A stretch of DNA of 64,000 nucleotides from Burkholderiaceae bacterium (GCA_947448695.1 CANFOL010000006.1:1-64000), one strand, 5' to 3'. Positions 44,236-54,881 are shown, counted from the stretch's first letter. The notes: a model not told the origin generated them from the sequence alone. Made by a program: numbers and translations.

Positions 44236-45144
44236 TTAACCGAGCTTTTTAATGGTTTCCATCAAAACATCTAAAATTCGTTGAGTATTCGGTGAAAATG
44301 AGCGAAGGTGTCTTGTAATAAGGCATATTTCACGTTGAATCACCGGCTCGGTTAGCTCTGAAAATAAAAATTCCTGCATGGGACCTGCTTTAGCTGCCAA
44401 AGAAGGTAGTACGGAAATCTTCCCACTCAACCTTAGCATGGCATATAGAGAAGTTGTACTTGAAGCTTGATCATGGGGATCTGCGTTTTTCCCAAATGAA
44501 ATTTCTGGATAAGTTTCAAGCAAGGAGCCTATCCCTGTATCTGAAGTAAGACCTATATATGGGTGATTTGCCAGATCCGCCCACTTTAAGGGCCGATTTA
44601 TTTTAGCTAAGACGTGATCATGGGGCATTACAACCCCAAAGGTATCATGAAGCACGGGCCGGTAATCTAATTCAGGATAGTTAAGAAGCCGACTGGTTAA
44701 TCCAAAATCAACTTCACCATCAAGTACTGCACGCTCAATTTTTGCTGAACCTGCATCTTGGATTGAAATGTTAACGTCAGGATATTGTTGCCGAAATGTA
44801 AGTAAGGCTGGAGATAGAATATGTACAGCCATAGAAGGTGCCGCTGCAATCCGAATTAAGCCTTGCTGACTTTTTGAAATCGCCTGTAAGTCATTCAGTG
44901 CATTATCAAAATCACGAACAATTTTTTCAGCTACTGGTTGAAAATTGATAGCATCTTCAGTCAACTCCACCCTTCTAGTCGAACGCTCAAAGAGCTTTAG
45001 TCCAATCTCTTCCTCGAATTGTTGAATAGTTGCGGTTAACGTAGATTGGGTTTGAAACAATCTAGCCGAGGCTAAGGTAAATGACCCAGTTTTTGCAACA
45101 GCTAAAAATGAACGCAAATGACGTAAGCTTATTTTTCTTACCAT
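44236..45144 (-). CDS. LysR-family transcriptional regulator
   Basis: The 302-residue protein has the winged helix-turn-helix LRHLRSFLAVAKTGSFTLASARLFQTQSTLTATIQQFEEEIGLKLFERSTR, followed by a periplasmic-binding-like effector domain (LIRIAAAPSMAVHILSPALL). It is transcribed in the same direction as the downstream operon, with 182 bases between, so it may activate that operon by binding in this gap. The effector is presumably the pathway substrate or an intermediate. Confidence 0.92.
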   Translation of the reverse strand: MVRKISLRHLRSFLAVAKTGSFTLASARLFQTQSTLTATIQQFEEEIGLKLFERSTRRVELTEDAINFQPVAEKIVRDFDNALNDLQAISKSQQGLIRIAAAPSMAVHILSPALLTFRQQYPDVNISIQDAGSAKIERAVLDGEVDFGLTSRLLNYPELDYRPVLHDTFGVVMPHDHVLAKINRPLKWADLANHPYIGLTSDTGIGSLLETYPEISFGKNADPHDQASSTTSLYAMLRLSGKISVLPSLAAKAGPMQEFLFSELTEPVIQREICLITRHLRSFSPNTQRILDVLMETIKKLG

Positions 45145-45495
45145 TTTAATGATGGATGCCTTCTCATTAGCATTTTATCCCCGCTGAATTGCTACAAACA
45201 TTGTAAAAACTATTTTTTTAATTTAATGCTTTATAAGAACTTGTGGGTAACTACATAAGACAAATCTCACACCCAATCGCACACCGCTCAAACTCAGTTA
45301 CAAAGTATCTATTTGTTTATTTTTAAAGAGGCTCAACTTCTTTTAATCTGCTGGCCTCAGGTTTAAATCTCTGTAGTCCTACCAAATAAGTTCTTCAAGT
45401 TTTGAGTAAAGAAAAATAATTCCGAATCAAAATCAACTATTCAACTTTAGGTCAAGCCGCTATAACGATGAAACCTACTGTTATCAAGGTATAAC
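45145..45495. other. Intergenic stretch with decayed tRNA fragment E
   Basis: No gene was found. It holds CAATCGCACAC at 45274-45284, preceded by a weaker copy (CAAATCTCACAC), and the decayed tRNA fragment. It also marks the boundary between the LysR-controlled run and the second molybdenum hydroxylase district. Confidence 0.5.
45330..45386 (+). other. Decayed tRNA-Lys-like 3' fragment, copy E
   Basis: CTTCTTTTAATCTGCTGG, GGTTTAAATCTCTG and AGTCCTACCA keep the outline of copies A-C, including the acceptor end and CCAAATA that follows, but the T arm is no longer paired. The upstream CAATCGCACAC at 45274-45284 is intact. An old att-like scar at this boundary suggests a past insertion. Confidence 0.5.
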
Positions 45496-46896
45496 CTATT
45501 CAACAAAGAAAGAATGTATCCATTCATTTGTTTTTAAAGGTACATTAGGATTTTTTTCTAACTGCTCGCCTAAGGCCACAACTGAATTTCTTAAGTTTGG
45601 TGCAAAATCCTTAGCTAGAAGATCAATCTTTTCTAATACAGTATGACGCTCTAATGGCCTAGAAGAACTTCCCAAAGCTGCTTCACAAAACTCAGAAATC
45701 TTATCCCCATTTTTTAACTCAACAGTAACTTTTGCGGGACGATCATACGGCCAAGGACGTACGTCTTTCATTTCTTGCATCAATACTTTATTTCTATTTG
45801 AGGCAATGAGAGTATTAGACATACTTTCATGCAAAAAATTCTCTGTTGCTTTGGCGCCGTTAACAATAGTGGCAGCTACTGCATGAGGTATTGAAAATTT
45901 TGCAGCCAAAGTTGTTACAGGATTTACATTATTAAAGTTCATCCCCATTTTTGAAACTTCTATCAATACAGAATGAATCTCATCTCCACCTCGAAGATTT
46001 GGATATTCATTTAAGATTTTTTCTAATGCTTCCATCGATGCATGTGCATGATGACATGACCCATAAAGCTTATGATAACCAGCCGTAATGGTCCAATCGG
46101 ACCCTAAGTCCATACAAAGATGCTCTGGCTTTGAATTTGCACCAAAACCAATTTGATAAATATCATATGGGCCAGAAGGTGTCCCATAAATATTGGCTTG
46201 TGCCATCTGGCAGGCAAAGTAACCCAACCAAGCCCCAGCTGCTGGCCAAGCATTCCGAATCAATGCGCCTTCAATTGGGTGACTGTATGGACCTGGCGAA
46301 ACCATCGTACAAGCACCAGTTAAGGTATTCATGAAAAGTGTTTTATCAAAACGCATCAAGCTAGCATATCCAGCTGCTGCACAAACAACATTAAACACAC
46401 CGTGGGGATGTAACCTAGGTAAAGTTTCAGGCCATGCTCTTGCGAAACGCGTGCCGACTTCATAAGCAACAACTACAGCCCTTAACATCTCTTGAATAGA
46501 TAAATCATTCGCTTGCGCTGCTGCTAATATAAGTGGTTGGCTAAGCGCCCCCGGATGAACAGCAGTTCGGGTATATCCATCGTCAAGCTCATTCCAAGTA
46601 ATAGCTAACCCATTAGCAAGTGCCGCATTCATCAAAGAAGTCTTGGGTCCATTCTTTCGAAAAACTGTTGCTTCCTCACTGCTTTTTTGATTCAACAATT
46701 GACTATGATAAGTATTTACTTCAGGCTCATTCGAAGCTGATAGCGTTGCGGCAATGTTATCACCCAGAATCAATACTGCTTGTTGTAAAACTTGATTAGG
46801 GATATCTTCATAGCGAAGGCTTGTTGCCCAATCTGATAATTTTGATAAATTTTCTGCAACGCTATTTTTAATAGCGGTTTGATCTACAGCATCCAT
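45496..46896 (-). CDS. MmgE/PrpD-family protein
   Basis: The 466-residue protein matches the MmgE/PrpD fold: SDWATSLRYEDIPNQVLQQAVLILGDNIAATLSA, then TWNELDDGYTRTAVHPGALSQPLILAAA with the conserved His-Pro-Gly, and the YGSCHHAHASMEAL helix. Known members are 2-methylcitrate dehydratase, iminodisuccinate epimerase-like enzymes and cis-aconitate decarboxylase. It follows the CoxL-like subunit after two bases, so it likely acts on a product of that pathway rather than on methylcitrate. Confidence 0.87.
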   Translation of the reverse strand: MDAVDQTAIKNSVAENLSKLSDWATSLRYEDIPNQVLQQAVLILGDNIAATLSASNEPEVNTYHSQLLNQKSSEEATVFRKNGPKTSLMNAALANGLAITWNELDDGYTRTAVHPGALSQPLILAAAQANDLSIQEMLRAVVVAYEVGTRFARAWPETLPRLHPHGVFNVVCAAAGYASLMRFDKTLFMNTLTGACTMVSPGPYSHPIEGALIRNAWPAAGAWLGYFACQMAQANIYGTPSGPYDIYQIGFGANSKPEHLCMDLGSDWTITAGYHKLYGSCHHAHASMEALEKILNEYPNLRGGDEIHSVLIEVSKMGMNFNNVNPVTTLAAKFSIPHAVAATIVNGAKATENFLHESMSNTLIASNRNKVLMQEMKDVRPWPYDRPAKVTVELKNGDKISEFCEAALGSSSRPLERHTVLEKIDLLAKDFAPNLRNSVVALGEQLEKNPNVPLKTNEWIHSFFVE

Positions 46897-46898
46897 AA

Positions 46899-49283
46899 TT
46901 AATCTTTTCTAAGAGCGTGCCAAATTTTATTCGAGGTAAATGGCATCTCTACACCCCTTACACCAACAGAGCCTAAAGCATCCATCATTGCACTAGTAAT
47001 TGCCGCAGGCGCGCCAATGGTTCCTGACTCACCACATCCCTTAACTCCTAAAGGGTTATGGGTACATGGCTGAGTTTCATCTGCTTCAGAAATAAAATCT
47101 GGCAATATATCTGCTCTTGGCATCGCATAATCCATAAATGAACCTGTCATGATCTGTCCAGACTCTGGTTCATAAATAGCACTTTCAAATAAAGCTTGAC
47201 CAATTCCTTGAGCAATAGCTCCATGAACTTGCCCTTCAACCACCATTGGATTAATCACTGTACCGACGTCATCAATGGCAATGTAAGAAAGCAATTGTGT
47301 AACACCATTTTGTGGATTAATTTCTATTTCGCAAACTTGCGCGCCATTTGACCAAGTCAAATTTGGTGGATCAAAAAAAGCATTTTCATGCAAAACAGGC
47401 TCCATCCCAGGCGGTAAATTATGTGCATAAGTAGCTGCACGGGATACTTGATACCAGTCTAGTTTTTCTTTTGTTTTTTTACTTACGAAATAGCCTAAGC
47501 TATCAATGATCTGATGTTCAATATCGGCAACATCACTACCAAGAAGGTGTGCCGCAAGTAATTTGGACTTTTCAAGAATTTTGTTGCAAGCCATTGTGAT
47601 AGCTCCACCTGCAATAACCATTGATCTTGACCCAAAGGTTCCAGTTCCATAAGGGACTCTTCCAGTATCGCCTTCTACTAACTCAATCATCGATAAAGGT
47701 AGGCCTATCTTTGAAGCGATGACCTGCGGAAATGTTGTCGCATGTGCTTGACCATGACTATGCGTGCCACACATTAAAAGAATACTGCCATCAGCTGAAA
47801 CACGAATATCGGCTGAATCAAAAAACCCGGCTCTTGCGCCAAACATACCGGCATATTTAGACGGCGCGACCCCAGAACTTTCGAGGAAATAACAAACACC
47901 AAAACCGCGTATCATGCCATTCTGCTTTGATTGTGCACGGCGTTTCTCAAAACCAGCAAAGTCAGAAACCTCAAGAGCTCTATCAAAAAGACGTTGGAAA
48001 TCGCCACTGTCATAAATTGGTCCTAACGGTGTGGAGTAAGGCATCTCACTCGACTTGATGAAATTTTTACGACGTAATTCCATACGATCCATACCGGTTT
48101 GCACTGCAGCTTCTTCAATCAATCGCTCTAAAACAAAACACGCTTCAGGTCTTCCTGCACCACGATACGCATCCGTTGGAACCGTATTGGTAAACATTGC
48201 ATCGACCTCTGCAAACACTGCAGGAATTTTATAAGGACCCGATAAAACAGCCGTGTAAACCGTAGTTGGAACTGCAGCACCGACAGTAGATATATATGCC
48301 CCAACAGCAGCAAAGGTTTTAACGCGAACAGCTAATATAAAACCATTTTCATCCAAAGCCATTTCAGCAGTGGTCATGTGATCACGCGCTTGATAATCAC
48401 TAATAAATGCTTCACTACGCGTTGAAGTCCACTTGATGGTTTTCTTTAGTTTCTTACAGGCCCAAGCCAAAATAGTTTCTTCAGGATACAACTTACCCTT
48501 TGTACCAAAACCTCCGCCAACATCTGGCGCAATCACGCGGATTGAATTTTCCGGTAAATTTAATTGCTCTGATGTGAGCTTACGAATATGATGCGGAACT
48601 TGAGTGGCCGACCAAAGCGTGAGCTCATGTCCATCCTCTCCAAGTGAAGGGGATACTTGGGCTAATACAGCTCTTGGTTCAATTGCTGCACAAATAATTC
48701 GATGATTTTTTATTTCTACACGAATCCGATGCGTTGCCTTTTCAAAGGCGGCATCGACTGGTTCCTTAGCGCCACGGTGAAACCTTACACACAAATTATT
48801 AGGTGCTTGTGCATGAAGTTGCGGGGCATTTGCAAGTGCGGCTTTCTCAACATTAACCACAGAGTCTAATACGTCATAGTCCACCTCGATCACTTCAGAA
48901 GCATCAATCGCTTGATGAACTGTCTTGGCAATAACCATAGCAACTATTTCACCAACATGGCGCACACGATCCGTAGTGATGGAATAACGCGGAGGCTCGT
49001 TCATTTGAGATCCATTTGCGCCAGGAATCATCCACAGCGGCGTCATTTTTCCAACGCCGTCTTTTAACAAATCTTGTCCAGTAAATACTGCAATGACCCC
49101 TGGAGAATTTTGTGCAACAGAAACATCGATGCTCTTAATTAGTGCATGTGCATGAGGCGATCTTAAAAAAGCACAGTAATATGTGTTTTCGGGAAGAATA
49201 TCTGAAACAAATTGTCCCCGTCCTTTAAGTAAGCGGTTATCTTCTCTTCTTAAAATTGCTTTACCAATTCCTTCTGTATGCAT
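46899..49283 (-). CDS. Molybdenum hydroxylase large subunit (form II CoxL-like), second set
   Basis: From ATG 49283 the protein is 794 residues. A GTG 17 codons upstream would add a stretch unlike the family. It has IGKAILRREDNRLLKGRGQFVSDI, PDVGGGFGTKGKLYPEE, DAYRGAGRPEACFVLERL and the catalytic Glu in KGCGESGTIGAPAAI. AYRGAGR rather than AYRCSFR rules out CO dehydrogenase. Its small subunits are absent on this strand and are encoded divergently at 51981-53268 behind an ABC importer, an unusual split arrangement. Confidence 0.9.
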   Translation of the reverse strand: MHTEGIGKAILRREDNRLLKGRGQFVSDILPENTYYCAFLRSPHAHALIKSIDVSVAQNSPGVIAVFTGQDLLKDGVGKMTPLWMIPGANGSQMNEPPRYSITTDRVRHVGEIVAMVIAKTVHQAIDASEVIEVDYDVLDSVVNVEKAALANAPQLHAQAPNNLCVRFHRGAKEPVDAAFEKATHRIRVEIKNHRIICAAIEPRAVLAQVSPSLGEDGHELTLWSATQVPHHIRKLTSEQLNLPENSIRVIAPDVGGGFGTKGKLYPEETILAWACKKLKKTIKWTSTRSEAFISDYQARDHMTTAEMALDENGFILAVRVKTFAAVGAYISTVGAAVPTTVYTAVLSGPYKIPAVFAEVDAMFTNTVPTDAYRGAGRPEACFVLERLIEEAAVQTGMDRMELRRKNFIKSSEMPYSTPLGPIYDSGDFQRLFDRALEVSDFAGFEKRRAQSKQNGMIRGFGVCYFLESSGVAPSKYAGMFGARAGFFDSADIRVSADGSILLMCGTHSHGQAHATTFPQVIASKIGLPLSMIELVEGDTGRVPYGTGTFGSRSMVIAGGAITMACNKILEKSKLLAAHLLGSDVADIEHQIIDSLGYFVSKKTKEKLDWYQVSRAATYAHNLPPGMEPVLHENAFFDPPNLTWSNGAQVCEIEINPQNGVTQLLSYIAIDDVGTVINPMVVEGQVHGAIAQGIGQALFESAIYEPESGQIMTGSFMDYAMPRADILPDFISEADETQPCTHNPLGVKGCGESGTIGAPAAITSAMMDALGSVGVRGVEMPFTSNKIWHALRKD

Positions 49284-49406
49284 GAAATTCTTTCTAATAA
49301 AAAAACTAGGGGTATGTATTAATTTAATGAGCACAACTTTTAATTTAATGTTATCTTATTTCTTAAATCCTAACAAATAATTCAAATTTTATAAAACGGA
49401 GACGTT

Positions 49407-50375
49407 ATGAAACTCATAAAAAATAGTTTAATTGCTTTAATCATTTTGTCATTGGGTATTTTTTCTTCCTTAAGCATGGCTCAACAGAAAATGAGAATGG
49501 GTCTATTTATTGCATCCTCCGCTCTTCCATACTTTATTGCTAAAGAGCGTGGTTATTTTGCAGCAGAGGGTCTGGATGTTGAGGGAGTACCTTTAGCAAC
49601 TCAACCATTAGTTGTTCAAGGAATCGTTACTGGAGATTTAGACGCTGCCTCCAATCTTTTGTCTTTAGAAGGCGCAAACATTAACGCGTTAAGACCAGAC
49701 ACATTAAAGTATATTTCTTTAAATTGCCAAAATGTGAAATACCAACTTGAGGCTTATGTGGTTCCTGTCAATAGCCCAATTAAAACCTTAGCAGAATTAA
49801 AAGGTAAACGAATCATGTCTGCGCCTGGCCCAGGAAATCTTTTTGTGGCAAAAGGAGTTCTGAAGGGTGCTGGTTTAGATGAAAAAGATTATCAAATGCA
49901 AGAACAACAAATGAGTGTTCACATTGGTGGTATGCAGTCTGGTCAATTTGATGCTGCTTACACACTTGAGCCAATCGTAAGTATGATGGTTTCTCAAGGA
50001 GTTGGTCGTAAGTTAGAAAGCGGTGTTATTGCTAAATATATGTTGGGTAGACCTGATGCCTGCGCCGTTCTTGGCGGTGGAGTACTTAGCTCTAAATTTA
50101 TCAAAGAGAATCCTCAGGCAGCAGAGCGATTTGCTAGAGCTTGGTCAAAAGCATTGAATGATGGTAACAATGACCCTAAGGCCCGTGACCTTCTGGTAAA
50201 GCATATGAATACATCTGCCAGCATCGCTCAAACCGTGCCTTTGTCTTATTACAAAATGGCTCGTGATTTGAGTACCCAAGACATTGCCGACTTTCAAAAC
50301 TTGATCAATCAGGCAACAACATACGGTTTAGTAAAAGAAAAAATTGATGCTAAATCATTTTTAAAAGTATATTAA
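49407..50375 (+). CDS. NMT1/THI5-like periplasmic substrate-binding protein
   Basis: The 322-residue protein has a signal peptide (to SMA-QQ, about residue 25) and an NMT1-like domain (MRMGLFIASSALPYFIAKERGYFAAEGLDVEGV, LKGKRIMSAPGPGNLF). It is the receptor of the importer formed with the next two genes. AACGGAGAC precedes the ATG. Its operon also encodes molybdenum hydroxylase subunits and a ring-opening amidohydrolase, so a nitrogen heterocycle is the likely ligand. Confidence 0.88.
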   Translation: MKLIKNSLIALIILSLGIFSSLSMAQQKMRMGLFIASSALPYFIAKERGYFAAEGLDVEGVPLATQPLVVQGIVTGDLDAASNLLSLEGANINALRPDTLKYISLNCQNVKYQLEAYVVPVNSPIKTLAELKGKRIMSAPGPGNLFVAKGVLKGAGLDEKDYQMQEQQMSVHIGGMQSGQFDAAYTLEPIVSMMVSQGVGRKLESGVIAKYMLGRPDACAVLGGGVLSSKFIKENPQAAERFARAWSKALNDGNNDPKARDLLVKHMNTSASIAQTVPLSYYKMARDLSTQDIADFQNLINQATTYGLVKEKIDAKSFLKVY

Positions 50376-50381
50376 TATTCA

Positions 50382-51155
50382 ATGAACGCAATACCTTATA
50401 AAAGAGTTTTACAGCCCCTGACGCCATTAGTTGGGGCTATTGCCTTCCTCTTAATTTGGTGGCTGTGTACCACTTTAAAATTGATTGATCCATTCTTATT
50501 GCCAACTCCACAAGCTGCCGCTAAAGCTATGTGGACTGGTCTATCAAATGGGACCCTATCCCTAGACATGATCATCACTATTCGTAGAACGATTTATGCC
50601 TTTTTAATTGCGGTACTTATCTGTGTGCCCCTTGGACTTATTTTGGGTAGCTCAGAACGCCTTTATAGTTCCTGCGAATTTGTGATTGATTTTTTTAGAT
50701 CAACCCCTGCTTCAGCTTTATTTCCTCTTTTTTTAGTTATCTTAGGAGTTGGGGAAAATACAAAAATTGCCGTAGCAGCATTTGGGGCTGGTCTTTTAAT
50801 TTTATTTAATACCGCCTATGGGGTAATGAATGCCAGGAAAGTAAGGCAAGCAGCAGCTCGTGTCATGGGAGCATCAAGTCTGAAAATTCTTTATGGCGTA
50901 ACACTCCTCGAATCTCTTCCGCAAACATTTGTTGGAATGCGCTCAGGAATCTCATTTTCACTAGTGATCGTGATTGTTGCTGAAATGTTTATTGGCTCTA
51001 CGGATGGATTGGGTCAACGCGTCATTAATGCTCAAATGATTTTTAATATGCCTGAAATGTATGCCACTATTTTTAGTGCAGGGGCATTAGGCTACGGTTT
51101 AAATCTTCTCTTCATTCTTGCGGAAAAACACTTTGTCCACTGGGGTGGAAAATAA
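50382..51155 (+). CDS. NitT/TauT-type ABC transporter permease
   Basis: The 257-residue protein has about six membrane segments and the cytoplasmic loop RVMGASSLKILYGVTLLESLPQTFVGMRSG that docks on the ATPase. SSERLYSSCEFVIDFFRSTPASALFPLFLVI is typical of the SsuC/TauC group. It starts six bases after the binding-protein gene. Confidence 0.9.
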   Translation: MNAIPYKRVLQPLTPLVGAIAFLLIWWLCTTLKLIDPFLLPTPQAAAKAMWTGLSNGTLSLDMIITIRRTIYAFLIAVLICVPLGLILGSSERLYSSCEFVIDFFRSTPASALFPLFLVILGVGENTKIAVAAFGAGLLILFNTAYGVMNARKVRQAAARVMGASSLKILYGVTLLESLPQTFVGMRSGISFSLVIVIVAEMFIGSTDGLGQRVINAQMIFNMPEMYATIFSAGALGYGLNLLFILAEKHFVHWGGK

Positions 51156-51185
51156 ACGTGTATTTCCAAATTTAATTAATTTATT

Positions 51186-51947
51186 ATGACGGCACATATC
51201 CAAATTCGTGGGTTGAGTAAAACTTTTGCTGGACAGGTACTGTACTCAAACTTTAATCTCGATTTTCCTCATGGGAAAATAACTTCAATCTTTGGTCCAA
51301 ATGGTTGCGGGAAATCCACCCTGATTAATATGATTTCTGGGCTAACGCCAATGGATGCAGGAGAGGTACTCTTTGATGGTAAGACTTTAGCTCAAACCGT
51401 TATAGGATATGTCTTCCAAAATTATCGAGACGCTCTTTTCCCATGGAAAAAAGCGATTGATAATATTAAATACCCTCTACAACTTGCTAATAAATCGTCT
51501 GGCGAAATCGAGTCTAGGACTCAGGAGTTAATTGAATCTTTCGATGTTCGTTTTGATTTAAATAGATATCCCTATGAACTATCAGGGGGTCAGCAGCAAT
51601 TGATTTCTATTATGAGGGCGCTCGCCCCTAACCCGGAAGTGCTTTTTTTAGATGAGCCATTTTCCGCACTAGATTATGAAATGACTCTGTTTATGCGCGA
51701 TAAACTGCAGGCAATTTTTGAAGCCACAAAAACAACCATGCTTCTAGTCTCTCATGATCTTGATGAGGCTGTGTATTTATCAGATCACATTCTAATGCTG
51801 ACTCGTCGACCTACTCAAATTGCACGCGAAATAGAATTTACAGCACCAAGACCACGGACCCCTACAACTTTAACTTCAGAACTATTTAATCAAGTCAAAG
51901 GTCAGTGTCTTGAAATCTTCCAAAAAGAAATCAAAGTTATAGATTAG
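51186..51947 (+). CDS. NitT/TauT-type ABC transporter ATPase
   Basis: The 253-residue ATPase has Walker A GPNGCGKST, Q-loop YVFQNYRDALFPWKK, signature LSGGQQQ, Walker B LFLDEPFSALD and the switch VSHDLDEA. With the permease it forms the importer. It shares the family, but not close identity, with the importer at 16.2-18.8 kb, so the two were probably acquired for different substrates. Confidence 0.93.
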   Translation: MTAHIQIRGLSKTFAGQVLYSNFNLDFPHGKITSIFGPNGCGKSTLINMISGLTPMDAGEVLFDGKTLAQTVIGYVFQNYRDALFPWKKAIDNIKYPLQLANKSSGEIESRTQELIESFDVRFDLNRYPYELSGGQQQLISIMRALAPNPEVLFLDEPFSALDYEMTLFMRDKLQAIFEATKTTMLLVSHDLDEAVYLSDHILMLTRRPTQIAREIEFTAPRPRTPTTLTSELFNQVKGQCLEIFQKEIKVID

Positions 51948-51980
51948 AATTATTTAATATTTTAAAAAAGGAGATGATCT

Positions 51981-52457
51981 ATGAGCATCCAAGTATCGAT
52001 GATCATTAATGGCCAATCAGTACAGCATGAAGTTGAAGAGCGAACACTCTTAGTTAATTTTATCCGAGACACATGTCGCTTAACAGGAACCCATATTGGG
52101 TGTGATACCGCACAATGTGGTGCTTGTACGATTCATTTAAATGGTAGAGCAATCAAGAGTTGTAGCATTTTGGCTATGCAAGCAGAAGGTGCAACAATTA
52201 CAACGATTGAAGGTATTTCCCCCGATGATCAATTGCATCCGATGCAAGAAGCCTTTAAAACACACCATGGCCTGCAATGTGGTTATTGCACTCCAGGAAT
52301 GATTATGAGTGCGATTGATCTTGTCAACAACTTTCCTAACCCGAGTAAAGAACTCATCCGTGAACAACTAGATGGGAACTTATGTCGTTGTACGGGCTAT
52401 CACAATATCGTTATAGCGATTCAAGAGGGGGCCAAAGTAATGAGCCCTACTAACTAA
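51981..52457 (+). CDS. Molybdenum hydroxylase iron-sulfur subunit, second set
   Basis: The 158-residue protein has both [2Fe-2S] sets: [23 protein letters not shown], and [14 protein letters not shown] with [12 protein letters not shown]. It follows the ABC ATPase by 33 bases with a good AAAGGAG site. It should partner the FAD subunit downstream and the large subunit encoded divergently at 46899-49283, since no other large subunit lies in this operon. Confidence 0.92.
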   Translation: MSIQVSMIINGQSVQHEVEERTLLVNFIRDTCRLTGTHIGCDTAQCGACTIHLNGRAIKSCSILAMQAEGATITTIEGISPDDQLHPMQEAFKTHHGLQCGYCTPGMIMSAIDLVNNFPNPSKELIREQLDGNLCRCTGYHNIVIAIQEGAKVMSPTN

Positions 52458-52473
52458 ATTTTCGGAGCGATTT

Positions 52474-53268
52474 ATGTACCCATTTTCGTTTCATCAGACT
52501 ACAAATGTTGCGCAATCTGTATCTTTAAAAAAAGAACATACGGAAGCAAAATATATCGCAGGTGGACAAAGTTTAATTGGTGTGATGAAGCTCAGGCTTG
52601 ATAAGCCTTCCCAATTAATTAACTTAGGTTCTATTCCTGAACTTTCAGGAATCTGTGTCGAAGGTAAGACAATCACTATTGGTGCAATGACTAGACATGC
52701 TCAAGTTGCTGCATCAAAAGATGTGAAAGCTTGTATTCCAGGTCTAGCTCAACTCGCAGGTCTTATTGCGGATCGCATGGTACGTAATATGGGAACTATT
52801 GGAGGCTCTGTTGCTAATAATGACCCTTCTGCAGATTACCCCGCTGGCTTACTGGGATTAAATGCAACTATCATTACCAATCAACGTGAAATTAAGGCTG
52901 ATGATTTTTTTAAGGGCATGTTTGAAACAGCTCTTGAAGCAAGCGAGTTAATCCAATCAATCCGTTTTACTGCGCCCATTAAATCAGCTTACGCTAAATT
53001 TAAACACCCTGCCTCAAGATACGCTGTCGTAGGAGTCTTTGTCGCGCAATTTGCTGATGAGGTACGTGTCGCTGTCACTGGAGCTGGCTCATCTGTTTTT
53101 AGACTTACTGAAGTAGAGAAAGCTCTTTCTAGTAATTTTTCTGCTCAAGCATTAGAAGCAGTTCATATTTCTGCTGATGGCCTAAATTCAGATTTCTTTG
53201 CGGACTCAACTTATAGAGCCCATTTAATTAAATTAATGGCAATTCAAGCTGTTAACCAAGCAAAATAA
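52474..53268 (+). CDS. Molybdenum hydroxylase FAD subunit, second set
   Basis: The 264-residue protein has [24 protein letters not shown] and [22 protein letters not shown], the two FAD-binding loops, then the C-terminal domain around [29 protein letters not shown]. It sits between the iron-sulfur subunit and the ring-opening amidohydrolase, which suggests hydroxylation and ring opening in sequence. Confidence 0.92.
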   Translation: MYPFSFHQTTNVAQSVSLKKEHTEAKYIAGGQSLIGVMKLRLDKPSQLINLGSIPELSGICVEGKTITIGAMTRHAQVAASKDVKACIPGLAQLAGLIADRMVRNMGTIGGSVANNDPSADYPAGLLGLNATIITNQREIKADDFFKGMFETALEASELIQSIRFTAPIKSAYAKFKHPASRYAVVGVFVAQFADEVRVAVTGAGSSVFRLTEVEKALSSNFSAQALEAVHISADGLNSDFFADSTYRAHLIKLMAIQAVNQAK

Positions 53269-53285
53269 ACTTCACAGGATTTACT

Positions 53286-54380
53286 ATGTCAATTGATGTT
53301 GTTAAAGTTGAAATTAAAAGTGTTTCAGATGCCTCAGGACTTCTCCAACATATCGAGTCTGGAAGATTTAAAGCAGATGACGTCATAGCCGTCATTGGCA
53401 AAACCGAGGGTAATGGTGGTGTAAATGACTTTACAAGAATCTTATCTGATCATGCGTTTCGAAACGTATTATTGAAGCATGGCACCCGCACTGAGGAACA
53501 GATTCGAGAAATTCCGATGGTCTGGTCCGGTGGTTGTGATGGGGTCATTACGCCACATGCCACTATTTTTGCGCAAGTATCTGATACATCAAATACCAAT
53601 GAAAGTCGATTAGTCATTGGAACAGCCCTTAGCCCGCGCATTTATCCTGAAGATATCGGTCGCTTGTCAATGGTAGAAAAAGTTCGGCAAGGCGTACTTC
53701 TTGCGATGCAAAATGCTGGCATTGAAGACCCAAAAGATGTTCATTATGTTCAAACCAAAACACCCCTACTGACCATTGAGTCTGTTCTGGATGCCAAATC
53801 TAGAGGAAAAACTTTAGCCTGTGAAGTGCATGATTCAATGGGCGTTTCTAATGGCACTACTGCCTTAGGAATTGCTGCGGCTCTTGGGGAAATTCCAATG
53901 CCAACTGAAGAAGACATCTGTGAAAATCACGCCTTGTTTTCTTCTGTAGCGTCATGCTCCTCTGGCGTTGAATTAGATTTCGCTCAAATTGTTTTACTAG
54001 GAAATAAATCAGGTGCAGGGGGCCATTTTCGTATCGGTCACGGCATTATGCGCGACGCCATTGATATCGATGGGATTTATGATGCTATTCGATCTGCAGG
54101 TTTAACTTTACCGGATCGTCCTAGAGCAAGTGACTTAAACGGCAAACTGGTTAATTGCTTTATTAAATGTGAGGCTGATCAAACAGGTAAGCTTCGTGGT
54201 CGTCGACAAATTATGTTAGATGACTCTGACGTACACCATCACCGACACTCAAAAGCAGCTGTGGGCGGGGTTGCTGCTGCCGCGATTGGTGATCCAGCTG
54301 TCTTTGTATCCGTTGATGCCATGCACCAAGGACCACGAGGTGGTGGCCCTGTAATTGCGATTGTTGACTTAGGTAAGTAA
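53286..54380 (+). CDS. Ring-opening amidohydrolase (barbiturase/cyanuric acid hydrolase family)
   Basis: The 364-residue protein belongs to the AtzD/TrzD/barbiturase family, which opens cyclic imide rings using three Ser-Lys pairs. Hallmarks are [55 protein letters not shown] and [15 protein letters not shown]. Known substrates are barbiturate (giving ureidomalonate) and cyanuric acid (giving carboxybiuret). It follows molybdenum hydroxylase subunits, the arrangement expected for oxidative uracil breakdown through barbiturate. Motifs alone cannot separate the two activities. Confidence 0.88.
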   Translation: MSIDVVKVEIKSVSDASGLLQHIESGRFKADDVIAVIGKTEGNGGVNDFTRILSDHAFRNVLLKHGTRTEEQIREIPMVWSGGCDGVITPHATIFAQVSDTSNTNESRLVIGTALSPRIYPEDIGRLSMVEKVRQGVLLAMQNAGIEDPKDVHYVQTKTPLLTIESVLDAKSRGKTLACEVHDSMGVSNGTTALGIAAALGEIPMPTEEDICENHALFSSVASCSSGVELDFAQIVLLGNKSGAGGHFRIGHGIMRDAIDIDGIYDAIRSAGLTLPDRPRASDLNGKLVNCFIKCEADQTGKLRGRRQIMLDDSDVHHHRHSKAAVGGVAAAAIGDPAVFVSVDAMHQGPRGGGPVIAIVDLGK

Positions 54381-54388
54381 AAGTTTCT

Positions 54389-54868
54389 TTATTGATAGAC
54401 TTTAGGGTCAAAGAAGCTCGTCCCCGCAATATAGCGTTTACCATCTGACATATCTGGGATTGGGCCCTTCTCGATTTTTCCTTCAAAGGTTAATTCGAGT
54501 TGAACCCCACTTGGATCATATACAAATAGTTGCCAAATTGTCGTGTTAGGAACCAAAAACTCACGATAAGGTAATTTCATTTCAATAAATTTTTCACGGT
54601 ACTCATGATATCCCGTGCAAGAAAAAGAAATATGGTCAATTGCCGCAGTACCTAATGGCGTCACACCATCAGCTCCCAATGCTGGTCCACCAGCATAACA
54701 ATGCAATATCGCTTGCCCACCAGGAATCGGGGCTGCTAGCCAAGCCCCAGGGAATCCAAAATCAGGGCGATAAATATCAATTAAACCTAAGACCTTAATA
54801 TAAAAATCTTTAGTTGCCTCTAAATTATTCGTTTTAACTGCGATATGGAACAAACCATTTGTAATCAT
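54389..54868 (-). CDS. VOC-superfamily (glyoxalase-like) protein
   Basis: The 159-residue protein has two beta-alpha-beta-beta-beta units with likely metal residues His in GLFHIAVKTNN, His in IDHISFSCTG and Glu in VQLELTFEG. YDPSG is the usual VOC turn. Members include lyases, isomerases and extradiol-type dioxygenases. It is convergent with the ring-opening amidohydrolase, and its pathway partner is the AtzH-like gene 13 bases upstream. Confidence 0.8.
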   Translation of the reverse strand: MITNGLFHIAVKTNNLEATKDFYIKVLGLIDIYRPDFGFPGAWLAAPIPGGQAILHCYAGGPALGADGVTPLGTAAIDHISFSCTGYHEYREKFIEMKLPYREFLVPNTTIWQLFVYDPSGVQLELTFEGKIEKGPIPDMSDGKRYIAGTSFFDPKVYQ

Positions 54869-54881
54869 AATTTCTTTCTAT

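Noticed and set aside
49284-49334. GTG start 17 codons upstream for the second CoxL-like gene
   Set aside because: The added residues are unlike the family N-terminus, and ATG 49283 gives the standard start before IGKAILRRED.
53286-54380. Firm call as cyanuric acid hydrolase (atzD)
   Set aside because: The motifs are shared by barbiturase and cyanuric acid hydrolase; the context favours pyrimidine-type substrates but does not decide.
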